Shown: positions 46,498-55,582, counted from the first letter of the stretch. The stretch is 64,000 nucleotides of DNA from Streptomyces niveus (GCF_002009175.1 NZ_CP018047.1:4464001-4528000); one strand, 5' to 3'. Translations and numbers: made by a program. The notes: generated from the sequence alone by a model not told the origin.

Positions 46498-47031
46498 GTG
46501 ATCGCCTTCGGGAGGACCGTACGATCGACTCCTGTGCAGCAAGGTTCGGAGAACTCTTCCCGTCGCGGCCGTCGCTCATCCACCATGGGCGACATGCCGC
46601 TCAATGACATTCCCTGGTGGCGCTGGCGCAGCAATGTGCGCTCGGCGCTGCACATGCTTTCCGATCCCGTCTTCCACCAGGAGTTCTGGCTGGCCGGCCG
46701 AGAGGGGTACGGCGACGTCACCGACGCCGTCTACCGGCTGGTCGAGGACACCTGGCTGGACAACTGGTCCGCGGAGAAATACCTCGGGACGATCTTCCGT
46801 GACTCCGGCGAGGCCGCACTGGTCGACGTCGCCGTCCTGCGGGTGCTGCGGATCATGCACCAGGTGGGGCCGGACGCGCCGATATCGGTGTATCTGGAGC
46901 ACCACGGCTGGCCGGAGGCGGTACGCGCGGCGCGTGAGGCGCACGTACGGCTGGCCGTCAACGACGGCGAGGACCCGGACACGGTGCCGCGCTCGCTGGA
47001 CGTGCTGCGGATCCTGACGCGGTCCGCCTGA
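46498..47031 (+). CDS. SCO4402-family conserved protein
   Basis: 177 residues. The conserved core begins DIPWWRWRSNVRSALHMLSDPVFHQEFWLAGREGYGD split around residue 40-70 and ends with VPRSLDVLRILTRSA. It appears soluble and helical with many Trp. The function is unknown; it stands before purU as in S. coelicolor, from memory. The GTG at 46498 has GGGGGG six bases upstream; the ATG at 46585, nearer the conserved core, lacks one. Confidence 0.8.
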   Translation: MIAFGRTVRSTPVQQGSENSSRRGRRSSTMGDMPLNDIPWWRWRSNVRSALHMLSDPVFHQEFWLAGREGYGDVTDAVYRLVEDTWLDNWSAEKYLGTIFRDSGEAALVDVAVLRVLRIMHQVGPDAPISVYLEHHGWPEAVRAAREAHVRLAVNDGEDPDTVPRSLDVLRILTRSA

Positions 47032-47078
47032 CGGTCACGACCGGCCCGTACGGGGCCCGTGTGGGATTCTCTGGGGTC

Positions 47079-47975
47079 ATGAGTTCCCCACAGCAGCCCG
47101 CCGCCCGGACCGACCGGCCCGCCCCGTCCGACGAGTACGTCCTGACGCTGTCCTGCCCGGACAAACAGGGCATCGTGCACGCCGTGTCCAGCTTTCTCTT
47201 CATGACCGGGTGCAACATCGAGGACAGCCAGCAGTTCGGCGACCGCGACACCGGGCTCTTCTTCATGCGGGTCCACTTCTCGGCCGAGGTGCCGGTGACC
47301 GTGGAGAAGCTGCGTGCGAGCTTCGCCGCCGTGGGGGACTCCTTCCGGATGGACTGGCAGCTCCACCGTGCCGAGGACCGGATGCGGGTCGTGCTGATGG
47401 TCAGCAAGTTCGGCCACTGCCTGAACGACCTGCTCTTCCGGTGGAGGACCGGCGCGCTCCCCGTGGACATCGCCGCCGTCGTCTCCAACCACACGGACTT
47501 CGCCGAGCTGGTCGCCTCGTACGGCATCCCCTTCCACCACATCCCCGTCACCAAGGACACGAAGGCGGCGGCCGAGGCGGAGCTGCTGGAGCTGGTCCGC
47601 GCGGAGGACGTCGAACTGGTCGTGCTGGCCCGCTACATGCAGGTCATCTCCGACGATCTGTGCAAGCAGCTGAACGGCCGGATCATCAACATCCACCACT
47701 CCTTCCTGCCGAGCTTCAAGGGCGCGAAGCCGTACCACCAGGCGCACGCCAGGGGCGTGAAGCTGATCGGCGCGACCGCGCACTATGTGACGGCCGCCCT
47801 CGACGAGGGCCCGATCATCGAGCAGGAGGTCGAGCGCGTCGGCCACGAGGTCACTCCGGAGCAGCTGGTGGCGATCGGCCGCGACGTGGAGTGCCAGGCG
47901 CTGGCCCGCGCGGTCAAGTGGCATGCCGAGCACCGGATCCTGCTGAACGGCCGCCGCACGGTGATCTTCGGATAG
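47079..47975 (+). CDS. purU: Formyltetrahydrofolate deformylase
   Basis: 298 residues. It hydrolyses 10-formyl-tetrahydrofolate to formate and tetrahydrofolate, balancing one-carbon pools and feeding formate to purine synthesis. An N-terminal ACT domain (about 15-95, LTLSCPDKQGIVHAVSSFLF) precedes the formyltransferase domain, where INIHHSFLPSFKGAKPY near 205-221 holds the catalytic Asn/His and HYVTAALDEGPIIEQ the catalytic Asp. Confidence 0.96.
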   Translation: MSSPQQPAARTDRPAPSDEYVLTLSCPDKQGIVHAVSSFLFMTGCNIEDSQQFGDRDTGLFFMRVHFSAEVPVTVEKLRASFAAVGDSFRMDWQLHRAEDRMRVVLMVSKFGHCLNDLLFRWRTGALPVDIAAVVSNHTDFAELVASYGIPFHHIPVTKDTKAAAEAELLELVRAEDVELVVLARYMQVISDDLCKQLNGRIINIHHSFLPSFKGAKPYHQAHARGVKLIGATAHYVTAALDEGPIIEQEVERVGHEVTPEQLVAIGRDVECQALARAVKWHAEHRILLNGRRTVIFG

Positions 47976-48033
47976 CCGGCCGTCGGAGCGGGCCGTCGAA
48001 GCCGGCCGTCTGCCTCGTTCGGAGCCGCCTCGT

Positions 48034-49572
48034 TCAGAGCCGGCTCAGCGAAGCCGCCGCGAAGAGCACGTCCCGGATCGCCTCGCGGTCGCCGTCCTGG
48101 CCGGCCGCGGCCTCCTCCGGCGAGATGTGCCCCGCGACCAGCTGGCAGAACTCGACGCCGTCCAGCGCGACCTGGGCCACCGCGCGCTCCGCCGTGCCGA
48201 CCGCCGCCGGTGAGTCCAGCGCGATGTACCAGTTCCCGCCGCCCGCGCCCTCGACCTCCAGATGCAGCGAGCGCCCCGGCGACCCCGGCACGACCAGCTG
48301 ACGGGCGGGCGAGGCCAGGCCCGCGCGGCGGCGGGCCGCGAGGGCGGACGGGATGAGCTGCGCGGCGAGGTCGATCATCACGTGCAGATGCGGGCCGCTC
48401 GGCGCCGGGTACGGATAGTCCACCGCCTCGGCGATGTCCACGCCGTGGATCCAGCACTCGAAGGCCCGGTCGATCATCGCGTCGCGCAGCGGCAGCGCGA
48501 ACTCGCCGTAGGAGACGGAGAGTTCCGCCACACCGCGGCCCGCGAAGGACACCGTCCTGATCAGCGTGTGGCTCTGGTCGCGCCACGGTTCGCGGATCGT
48601 GCGGGTGGGCGGCGGATGCGCCGCACGCCAGAACGCCTCGGTCCGGTCGGTCGGCGACAGCGCCGACGGGTCGCCCAGCGGATCGTCGAGTCCCAGCGCC
48701 GAGGCCACCAGGCCGTCGACGGTCATCAGGTGCCCGATGACCCCGGCGACCGTCGCCCGCCGCGCGGCTTGCTCCTCCTTCTCGAACCACTTGAGCTGGA
48801 GCGGCGCGTGCCACTCCGCGTCGCCGAAGTCGCGCAGCAGCGCGTCGAGCCGGGCGGTCTCGGCGTCGTACGGGGTGGCCCACACCGGCACCGGGATACG
48901 GGCGGCCCTGCGGTCGAGGCAGTTCTCCAGCACGCGCGAGCGGAGCAGCGGAGGGAGATCGAGATTGCGGTCGGCCTGCAACAGGCCGACGGCGTCGCGC
49001 AGTTTGAGTGCCTCGTCGGCGCACGGCGCGCACTCGGTGAGGTGGTCCTCGACGTGCGTCGTCTCCTCGGGCGAGCAGGCCGCCAGGGCCCAGGCGCCGA
49101 GCAGGGACTTCAGTACGGAGTGCGAGGGCGGCGGCCCGACGGGCTCCGCCGGCGGGCGGGGCGGCGGCGGACCGTACGGGTCCCGGCCGCCGGTCATGTC
49201 CCGCTCCCCGGCGGGTTCAGGCGGATGGGCAGGCTCCGGCGGCGTACCGGGGGCCATGTCCGCGCCCCTGTCCGCGCCCGTCTCCGCGCCGGAGTCCAGG
49301 CCCGCCGCCTCGTCAGCCTCGTCCGTCTCGTCTGCCCGGTCCGTCTCGTCCGTCGTATCCGGCTCATCCGGTACTTCCCGTTCGCGGCTCTGCTCCGCCG
49401 CCCGCGCGGCGCGCGCGTTGTTCTCGACGGCCCGGCGCAGTACGTCCGTCGCGGGCGGATCGAGGTCGTCGGCGGCCGAGCGCTGGCCCGGTATGCGCGG
49501 GATGCCGCGCAAATCGTCGGGCTCTTCCGCGCCACGGCCGCCGTTCCTGCCGCCGCCGAACGGCCCGTTCAC
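48034..49572 (-). CDS. Zinc-finger anti-sigma domain fused to an MDMPI-like domain
   Basis: 512 residues. The first 150 are Arg/Pro and Asp/Glu/Thr-rich and likely disordered (a run of DET/DEA repeats near 70-90). A ZAS anti-sigma motif follows: H177-x3-C181-x2-C184 in EDHLTECAPC. From about 235 on there is a DinB/maleylpyruvate isomerase-like helical domain (VAGVIGHLMTVDGLVASALG, FECWIHGVDIAEA). The gene overlaps the ECF sigma gene by ATGA, so it should hold that sigma factor inactive, with zinc/thiol redox as a possible switch. No membrane helix is seen. The fused domain is unusual for an anti-sigma factor and may sense mycothiol or a ligand. Confidence 0.85.
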   Translation of the reverse strand: MNGPFGGGRNGGRGAEEPDDLRGIPRIPGQRSAADDLDPPATDVLRRAVENNARAARAAEQSREREVPDEPDTTDETDRADETDEADEAAGLDSGAETGADRGADMAPGTPPEPAHPPEPAGERDMTGGRDPYGPPPPRPPAEPVGPPPSHSVLKSLLGAWALAACSPEETTHVEDHLTECAPCADEALKLRDAVGLLQADRNLDLPPLLRSRVLENCLDRRAARIPVPVWATPYDAETARLDALLRDFGDAEWHAPLQLKWFEKEEQAARRATVAGVIGHLMTVDGLVASALGLDDPLGDPSALSPTDRTEAFWRAAHPPPTRTIREPWRDQSHTLIRTVSFAGRGVAELSVSYGEFALPLRDAMIDRAFECWIHGVDIAEAVDYPYPAPSGPHLHVMIDLAAQLIPSALAARRRAGLASPARQLVVPGSPGRSLHLEVEGAGGGNWYIALDSPAAVGTAERAVAQVALDGVEFCQLVAGHISPEEAAAGQDGDREAIRDVLFAAASLSRL

Positions 49573-50150
49573 AGCGACCGTCCGTTTCCGGGCGGCGACG
49601 AGCCCTCCAGGGGGCGGGTGTTCGCCGACGAGAGCAGTTGCAGACCGAGCCGCAGCCGGCGCCGCGCCTCGTCCTCGGTGACTCCGAGGTCGGCGGCGGT
49701 CTGCCGGTAGTCACGGCGCTGGAAGTACGCCAGGTCCAGCGCCGCGCGCAGGGGCGCGGGCATGGAGGTGACGATGTAGTCGGCGCGCGCGGCGGCCGAC
49801 GCCTCGCGGATCCTCTGCTCCAGCTCCTCCGTGCTGCCCTCGCCGCTGGCCCGGTGGGCGGCCGTCTCCAGCTGCCGCAGCCGGTTCACGGCCTGGACGC
49901 GGGCGAGCTTGGCGATCCAGGACCGCATCGAGCCCTGCTTCGGGTCGAAGACGTCCGGGTTCTCCCACACATAGCCGAAGACCTCCCGGGTGATCCGGTC
50001 GGCGGCCTCGTCGTCGTCCAGCACCCGGTGCGCGAGGCTGTGCACGAGCGAGGCGAAGCGGTCGTAGAGCTCACCGAGCGCGGCGGCCTCGCCCCGCGCG
50101 AGCCGCTGCTGCATCCTGCGGTCCCAGCGCAGCGGTGTGTCCTTCGCCAT
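49569..50150 (-). CDS. ECF-type RNA polymerase sigma factor
   Basis: 193 residues with sigma region 2 (LGELYDRFASLVHSLAHRVLDDDEAADRITREVFGYVW split around 24-62, then SMRSWIAKLARVQAVNRLR) and region 4 (APLRAALDLAYFQRRDYRQTAADLGV, about 130-155). It should direct RNA polymerase to a small regulon under control of the downstream anti-sigma gene, with which it overlaps. It is divergent from the STAS gene. No autoregulatory promoter could be recognised with confidence. Confidence 0.92.
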   Translation of the reverse strand: MAKDTPLRWDRRMQQRLARGEAAALGELYDRFASLVHSLAHRVLDDDEAADRITREVFGYVWENPDVFDPKQGSMRSWIAKLARVQAVNRLRQLETAAHRASGEGSTEELEQRIREASAAARADYIVTSMPAPLRAALDLAYFQRRDYRQTAADLGVTEDEARRRLRLGLQLLSSANTRPLEGSSPPGNGRSL

Positions 50151-50413
50151 GAGACCCCCAGCCCTGTGACTGCTCCGTGACCTGACCCCGCCGTTCCGAA
50201 TGTACTGGCCAGTGTCATCGAAGTGCGCCCCTTTGCGTCAAGTGCGCCCCTGGAGGCCGCTCGCGATGATAAGGAATTCGGCCGGGTCGGGTGCGTTGTG
50301 TTTCATACGAGGTCAGTCGGGCAGCCGCCAAGGAGAGGGACGACCTCCGGTGCGGAACCGGAGTCCGGAACTCCGTACAGGGTCTCCGGTTCGGTACGAG
50401 GGAAGGTCCAGGC

Positions 50414-50788
50414 GTGACGCTCAAGGTGGAAACGGACGAGCACGGTCTGTGGACGGTGCTGCGCATCACCGGAGAACTGGATCTCGTGACCTCACCCGTG
50501 GTCCGCCAGCACGTCCACGAGGCCGTCGCGGCCGGCCGCCGCGAGCTGGTGCTCGACCTGTCCGACGTCTTCTTCTGCGACTCGAGCGGTGTCGGCGTTC
50601 TGATCGCGTCCCGCAAGTTGATGCGCTCCTGCCAGGGACGGCTGCATCTGATCCTGCCCGCGCACGGCGCGGAGGAGGGCTCGCACGTGAACCGCGTTCT
50701 GGCGGCTCTCGGCGTGCGTCGCCTGTTCGAGGTCTACTCGGACGTCTCCGACGCCGTCGACGAGGAGGCGCAGCCCCTCTCCGCCTGA
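50414..50788 (+). CDS. Anti-sigma factor antagonist (STAS domain)
   Basis: 124 residues. The fold starts LRITGELDLVTSPVVRQHV and holds the phosphorylation motif CDSSGVGVL at about 55-63; Ser57 or Ser58 would be phosphorylated by an RsbW-like kinase, as in SpoIIAA. Unphosphorylated it binds the kinase and frees a sigma factor. The possible partner kinase is encoded 1.1 kb downstream. The GTG has GGAAGG 7 bases upstream. Confidence 0.92.
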   Translation: MTLKVETDEHGLWTVLRITGELDLVTSPVVRQHVHEAVAAGRRELVLDLSDVFFCDSSGVGVLIASRKLMRSCQGRLHLILPAHGAEEGSHVNRVLAALGVRRLFEVYSDVSDAVDEEAQPLSA

Positions 50789-50877
50789 GGCCCGTCCGCT
50801 CTCCGCCCGAGGTCCGTCCGCCCGGACAGACCTGAAGGCTTCACATGGCGGCCCCATGGCGTCGTACGCTCCCAGTC

Positions 50878-51390
50878 ATGGACAGCGCAGAGTACGAGGG
50901 CAAGATCGCCTCCCGATTCGCCGCCTTCGACCAGGACGGCAACGGCTACATCGACCGCGAGGACTTCAGCGGAGCGGCAGCGGCACTGCTCGCGGAGTTC
51001 GGCGTCACCGCACGATCCGACAAGGGGCAGGCCCTCTACAGCGGGGCCGAGGCCTTCTGGCAGGGCATGGCGGGCATCGCGGACGTCGACGGTGACCAGC
51101 GGGTCACCCGGCAGGAATTCATCACCGGCGCCGCGAAGAGGCTGCGCGACAGCCCCAAGCGCTTCGCCGAGATCGCCCGGCCCTTCCTGCACGCGGTGAT
51201 CGCCATCGCGGACGAGGACGGCGGCGGTGTGACACCGGCGGCGGCCGAGCGCGTGCTGCTCGTGCTGGGCACGGAGCCGGGCATGGCCGCGCAGGCCGCC
51301 GGGGGGCTGGACGGGGACGGTGACGGCCGGATCACCGAGGAGGAGATCCTGACGGCGTTCGCCTCCTACTACGTGACGCCGGAGCCGTAG
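50878..51390 (+). CDS. EF-hand calcium-binding protein
   Basis: 170 residues, calmodulin-like. Three canonical loops are DQDGNGYIDREDF (about 18-30), DVDGDQRVTRQEF (about 69-81) and DGDGDGRITEEEI (about 145-157); a fourth, DEDGGGVTPAAAE (about 111-123), lacks the final Glu of the loop and may bind weakly. It is cytosolic and may act as a calcium sensor or buffer; calcium has been tied to Streptomyces development. It lies between a STAS gene and an RsbW-like kinase gene. Confidence 0.94.
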   Translation: MDSAEYEGKIASRFAAFDQDGNGYIDREDFSGAAAALLAEFGVTARSDKGQALYSGAEAFWQGMAGIADVDGDQRVTRQEFITGAAKRLRDSPKRFAEIARPFLHAVIAIADEDGGGVTPAAAERVLLVLGTEPGMAAQAAGGLDGDGDGRITEEEILTAFASYYVTPEP

Positions 51391-51425
51391 ACCGCGAGGT
51401 GTGCGAGGTGAACCGGGGTCCGGGA

Positions 51426-51446
51426 CCGCCCGGCCGAGCCGGGCGG
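51426..51446 (+). terminator. Terminator of the EF-hand gene
   Basis: CCGCCCGGC-CGA-GCCGGGCGG, a perfect 9-bp stem with a 3-base loop, 36 bases after the stop. Confidence 0.8.
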
Positions 51447-51871
51447 AGCCCTACCGGAGAGCGTTACTGTGCGTGACGGAACGGCATTCGCACATGTCGA
51501 TACCGGGTTGTGTCCTTCGGGTGACCCGTCACGGGCCGGAGTCGGCGGCGGGCTCCGGTACGCTCGCTCGGGTGCGAGCGGTGGTGAGGCGTGACGGATC
51601 CGGTGTGGCCAGGACGGCGACGCCGGACCGGGGAATGCCCGCCGATCGCAGTGTACGAAGGCGCCGGGGGCGTCGTTGTTCGACTACCCGCAGAGTGCGT
51701 CGCACAGTATGCCTCACGCGTACTCCTTCGCGTTGGAATATGCCCGAAGCGCTTGTTGCGGTGACTGTACGTCAACCATGCTGTCCCACAAGGGAATCAC
51801 GTTCTGTGACCTTGTCGTGGACCTTGTCGAGGCGCGAGGCGATGTGCCCGCCGGTTCGGATGGTGTGAGCG
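51447..51871 (+). other. Intergenic region, no gene seen
   Basis: Short frames on both strands lack ribosome sites and codon bias. The AT-richer part around 51700-51815 probably contains the promoter of the ATP-binding protein gene. Nothing else is recognised. Confidence 0.5.
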
Positions 51872-52441
51872 GTGCAGGTTCTTCAGGTGCAGTTGGAGGT
51901 CGGAGCCGATCCGGCGGAGGTCGGCCGGGCCCGTCGATGGGCGCGGTCGCGGCTCATCGGCTCCGGATTGAACGACGACGAGCCACTGGCGGAGACGCTG
52001 ATCCTGCTGATCTCCGAGCTCGTCACCAACGCCGTGGTGCACACCGGCTGTCCGGCCGTGCTGCGGATGCTCTTCGGTTCCGGGGCCGCCGAGGCCGGGA
52101 CCGTACGGGTCGAGGTCGCCGACACCAGCGCGCGTCCGCCCTCTCCGCGCCATGCGCAGGGCGAGGACACCAACGGGCGGGGCCTGGAGCTGGTCGACGG
52201 GCTCGCCGACCGGTGGGGCTGGCAGCCGGAGGGCTCGGGCAAGCGGATCTGGTGCGAGGTGGACCGGTCCGAACAGGAACCGGCGGTGGAGTACGAGCCG
52301 CCCGCGCCCGTACGGCACGGCGGGCTCGGGCACTACGCGGTGGACCTGTCGGTGACCGGCCGGTCCGTTGAACCGGTCCGGGACCGCGACCGGCCTCCCG
52401 CCGCGGCGGACGGCTCGTCGAAGGCCGTCACACAGGCCTGA
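51872..52441 (+). CDS. RsbW-like ATP-binding protein (anti-sigma kinase fold)
   Basis: 189 residues with the GHKL ATPase fold: the N-box LISELVTNAVVHT near 46-58, G1 motif VADTSARPP near 85-93 and G2 GRGLELVDGLADRWGW near 103-118. Such proteins phosphorylate STAS antagonists and/or bind sigma factors. The last 60 residues are a Pro/Arg-rich tail, whose coding region overlaps the convergent AraC gene by 109 bases. The GTG is supported by GGATGG upstream. Confidence 0.88.
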   Translation: MQVLQVQLEVGADPAEVGRARRWARSRLIGSGLNDDEPLAETLILLISELVTNAVVHTGCPAVLRMLFGSGAAEAGTVRVEVADTSARPPSPRHAQGEDTNGRGLELVDGLADRWGWQPEGSGKRIWCEVDRSEQEPAVEYEPPAPVRHGGLGHYAVDLSVTGRSVEPVRDRDRPPAAADGSSKAVTQA

Positions 52442-53526
52442 GAGCCGCCGTTCTCGTCGGTGCCGTCGCACGTGGCCCCGGCCTCGCTCCCGCCATCGAC
52501 CGCGCGGAACGTACGCCGGTACACGGTCGGCGCGACACCGAGCGCCGCCTGGAGATGCTGGCGCATGGACTGCGCCGTACCGAATCCCGCGTCCCGCGCG
52601 ATCCGGTCGACGGACAGATCCGTCGCCTCCAGCAGATGGCGCGCCCGTTCGACCCGCTGCTGGACCAGCCACTGGCCGGGGCTGATCCCGGCCTCCTCAC
52701 GGAAGCGGCGCGTGAACGTCCGTACGGACATCGACTCCTGTTCCGCCATGTCCCGCAGCTGGATCGGCTCGTGCAGCCGGGCCAGCGCCCACGCCCTGGC
52801 CTTGGTGGTGGTCGCCAACTGCGCGTCGGGAACGGGGCGTTGGATGTACTGGGCCTGGCCGCCGTCCCGGTGCGGCGGGACGACCGTACGGCGCGCCACG
52901 TCGTTGGCGACCGCCGTGCCGTGGTCGCGGCGCACGATGTGCAGACAGAGATCGATCCCGGCGGCGACCCCGGCCGACGTCAGGACGTCGCCGTCGTCGA
53001 TGAAGAGCACGTCCGCGTCGACCCTGATCCGGGGGAAGGTGCGCTGGAAGTGGGCGGCCGACGACCAGTGGGTGGAGGCGGGCCGGCCGTCGAGGAAGCC
53101 GGCGGCGGCGAGCACGTAGCCGCCGGTGCAGATGGAGACCAGCCGGGTGCCGGGCCGCAGATGCGCGAGGGCGGCGGTCAGCTCGTCGGTGAGGACGCCC
53201 TTCTCGTAGACCGGGCCGAGTTCGTACGAGGCGGGGATCAGCACCGTGTCGGCGGTGGCGATGGCCTCGGGGCCGTTCTCCACGAGGATGTCGAAATCCG
53301 CGTCCGTACGGACCGGGCCCGGCGGGCGGACCGAGCAGGTGACCACGTCGTACAGCGGGGCGCCCTCGGGGCTCTTGGCGCGGCCGAAGATCCGCTGGGG
53401 GATGCCCAGTTCGAAGGGGAGGACCCCGTCGAGCGCGAGAACGACGACGCGGTGGCGCGACCGGCGCCCGGGCTCCGGGCCGGCCGTGCTTGCGGCGTCG
53501 ACCGCGCTGGTCGTGCTGTCCGTCAT
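52333..53526 (-). CDS. GlxA-like AraC-family regulator with DJ-1/PfpI domain
   Basis: 397 residues. A DJ-1/PfpI-like N-terminal domain (about 24-200) contains LVSICTGGYVLAAAGFLDGR with the Cys of the nucleophile elbow. Two AraC helix-turn-helix units follow (about 250-345; IQLRDMAEQESMSVRTFTRRF and LSVDRIARDAGFGTAQSMRQHL). The domain pair is that of GlxA and ArgR-type activators, which control amino acid or glyoxylate genes. The divergent MFS gene is a likely target. The C-terminal 50 residues are polar and overlap the neighbouring gene. Confidence 0.9.
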   Translation of the reverse strand: MTDSTTSAVDAASTAGPEPGRRSRHRVVVLALDGVLPFELGIPQRIFGRAKSPEGAPLYDVVTCSVRPPGPVRTDADFDILVENGPEAIATADTVLIPASYELGPVYEKGVLTDELTAALAHLRPGTRLVSICTGGYVLAAAGFLDGRPASTHWSSAAHFQRTFPRIRVDADVLFIDDGDVLTSAGVAAGIDLCLHIVRRDHGTAVANDVARRTVVPPHRDGGQAQYIQRPVPDAQLATTTKARAWALARLHEPIQLRDMAEQESMSVRTFTRRFREEAGISPGQWLVQQRVERARHLLEATDLSVDRIARDAGFGTAQSMRQHLQAALGVAPTVYRRTFRAVDGGSEAGATCDGTDENGGSQACVTAFDEPSAAAGGRSRSRTGSTDRPVTDRSTA

Positions 53527-53632
53527 ACGAGAATCCCCTGGTGGTCCAGACCAGCACTTGATATCTGTCGACTCTGTGACTGCCAAGCGTCCGAGCGACC
53601 CCGTCATTCCCGGCCCGGCCGGGAAATCCGCG

Positions 53633-54898
53633 ATGTCCGACGAAACCCCTCTCTGGAACCGTAACTTCCGCCTCTTCTTCCTCGCCAGGACCGTGGCGCG
53701 CTTCGGCGACGGCATGGTGCCCGTCGCGCTGGCGGCCGGGCTGCTCGAATCGGGACACGGCGCGTCGTCCGTCAGCTTCGCGCTCGGCGCGTGGATGGTC
53801 TGCTTCGCCGGGTTCGTGCTCTTCGGCGGAGTGCTCGCCGATCGGTTCACACCGCGCCGGATGATGGTCCTCGCCGATGTGATGCGGCTGTTCGGCACGG
53901 CGGGCCTCGCCGTGATCTTCGCCGGGGGAGCGCCGCCGCTCTGGCTCGTGTACACGCTGAGCGCCCTCAACGGGCTCGGCGCCGCGCTCTTCCAGCCCGG
54001 CGTGGCCAGCATGCTGCCCGTGCTCTCGCCCGACGTACAGCGGGGCAACGCGGTGCTGCGGGTCGCCGAGTCCCTGGCGACCATGGCGGGTCCGGCGGCG
54101 GCCGGCGCGCTGGCCGGGTTCGGCGGGCCCGGCACGATCTTCGCGGTCAACGCGGCGACGTTCGGGATCAGCGGGATCTGTCTGTTCCTGGTCCGGATGC
54201 CGACCATGAAGGCGGTCCGCGGCGACTCGATGCTCACCGAACTGGTCGGCGGCTGGCGCGAGTTCCGCGCGCGGTCCTGGCTGTGGGGCGTGATAGCGAT
54301 CTGGTCGGTGTACGGCGTCACCGTCCTCGGGCCGATGGTGCCGCTGGAGGCGGTGGTGGTCACCGAGCGGTACAGCTCGGCCATGTTCGGCCTGATGATG
54401 ACCGTGCACGGGGCGGGCAACGTGGCGGGCGGGCTGCTGGCGCTGCGACTGCGCCCGGCCAGACCGCTGTTCGCGGGGACGTTCGCGCTGTTCGCGGTCG
54501 CCGCGAACCTTCTGGTGCTGGCCTACGACGTCCCGCTGCCGCTGCTCGCCGCCGGATTCTTCGCGGGCGGTACGGGCTTCGCGTTCTGGCTGGTGATGTG
54601 GTCCACGACGGTCCAGACGATGATCCCGCCGGAGGCCCTGAACCGGCTCCACGCGTACGACGTGGCGGGCTCCCTCATCATGCTCGCGGTCGGCCGCGCA
54701 CTGGCCGGCCCGGCGGCGGAGGCGATCGGAATGCGCGAGGTGCTGGTGGGCGGTGCGGTGGTGAACGTCCTGGTCTGCGCGGCCCTCTTCACATCCCGCC
54801 CAATCCGCAACCTCCGACGCGTGCCCCATTTCCGCCCCACCCAACCGGCCCCACGCCCCGAGACCGCTTGCCCAACGGCGGAGGGGGACCGGCCGTAG
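53633..54898 (+). CDS. MFS efflux transporter
   Basis: 421 residues with twelve predicted helices, the loop 2-3 motif GGVLADRFTPRRMM and an early WNRNFRLFFLARTVARFGDGM typical of the EntS/multidrug branch. It would export a small molecule by proton antiport. It is divergent from the AraC-type regulator across 106 bases, so control by it is likely. A GTG at 53576 would extend the N-terminus by 19 residues. Confidence 0.9.
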   Translation: MSDETPLWNRNFRLFFLARTVARFGDGMVPVALAAGLLESGHGASSVSFALGAWMVCFAGFVLFGGVLADRFTPRRMMVLADVMRLFGTAGLAVIFAGGAPPLWLVYTLSALNGLGAALFQPGVASMLPVLSPDVQRGNAVLRVAESLATMAGPAAAGALAGFGGPGTIFAVNAATFGISGICLFLVRMPTMKAVRGDSMLTELVGGWREFRARSWLWGVIAIWSVYGVTVLGPMVPLEAVVVTERYSSAMFGLMMTVHGAGNVAGGLLALRLRPARPLFAGTFALFAVAANLLVLAYDVPLPLLAAGFFAGGTGFAFWLVMWSTTVQTMIPPEALNRLHAYDVAGSLIMLAVGRALAGPAAEAIGMREVLVGGAVVNVLVCAALFTSRPIRNLRRVPHFRPTQPAPRPETACPTAEGDRP

Positions 54899-55134
54899 CC
54901 GGGCCCGGCGCGTACACGCTGTGGAGCGGCCGATGCCTCGCCGGCCGCGGCTCCCGCACCGGACAGGTCCGACAGCTCGGGGCCGCCCCCGGTGGCCCGA
55001 TGGCCTGTGCGGTCTGGACAGTTCCGCCCGCCCGCTCGACCGCCCGCACGGCCCCTACAGCCATGGGCACCCCGACCGCCCGCGAGGCTTGCCGCCCAGG
55101 CCGGATCGGGACGCTGTTGGCGAATTCAGATGTT

Positions 55135-55168
55135 GAGCCCGGTGTGAGTTGAAGCTCGCACCGGGCTC
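55135..55168. terminator. Hairpin between the MFS gene and the S1-domain gene
   Basis: GAGCCCGGTGTGAG and CTCGCACCGGGCTC pair over 14 bp with one G-U, loop of 6. The rest of 54899-55206 contains no gene that I can support. The hairpin may end an incoming transcript or attenuate the gene that starts 39 bases on. Confidence 0.6.
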
Positions 55169-55206
55169 TCCAGTCCAGGCCAGTGCTGAGGTGCGAGGAT
55201 GCGTAA

Positions 55207-55575
55207 GTGGTGACGGAAGCAGAGTGGGAGCGAGTTCAAGGTGAGCTGCGCTTCGGTCAGGTCTTCACGGGCACTGTCGTCCGGGTGCCCAGGCCGGGGG
55301 CGATTGGTGTCTTCGTGGACATTGGCCTCAGTGTCGGAGGGTTCGTCGACGTCGTGCTCTTGCCTCGTCGGCGAAGCGAAGACTGGCCTGTCGAGGGAAC
55401 AGTGACCGAGTTCGAGGTCTGGTGGGTGCACAGCGGTCGCCAGCAGATACGGCTGAAGCCCTCTGACCCGCAGTACCTGTGCGAGGACTTCGCCGACTTC
55501 GTTGCCCGATACAGGCCCAATTGGCCATCCGACATCGGCAAAGCTGTAAGCGGTTGTGGGGTCATCAATCCGTGA
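55207..55575 (+). CDS. Single S1 RNA-binding-domain protein
   Basis: 122 residues. The S1 fold is visible: FGQVFTGTVVRVPRPGAIGVFVDIG at about 16-40, SVGGFVDVVLLP, then VTEFEVWWV and QQIRLKPSDPQYL. Such small cytoplasmic proteins bind RNA or the ribosome. Codon bias is weaker than in neighbours. The last residues (VSGCGVINP) differ from what I expect and directly abut the transposase remnant, so the 3' end may have been replaced by the insertion. GTG 55207 and GTG 55210 are equivalent starts. Confidence 0.75.
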   Translation: MVTEAEWERVQGELRFGQVFTGTVVRVPRPGAIGVFVDIGLSVGGFVDVVLLPRRRSEDWPVEGTVTEFEVWWVHSGRQQIRLKPSDPQYLCEDFADFVARYRPNWPSDIGKAVSGCGVINP

Positions 55576-55582
55576 GCACTGC

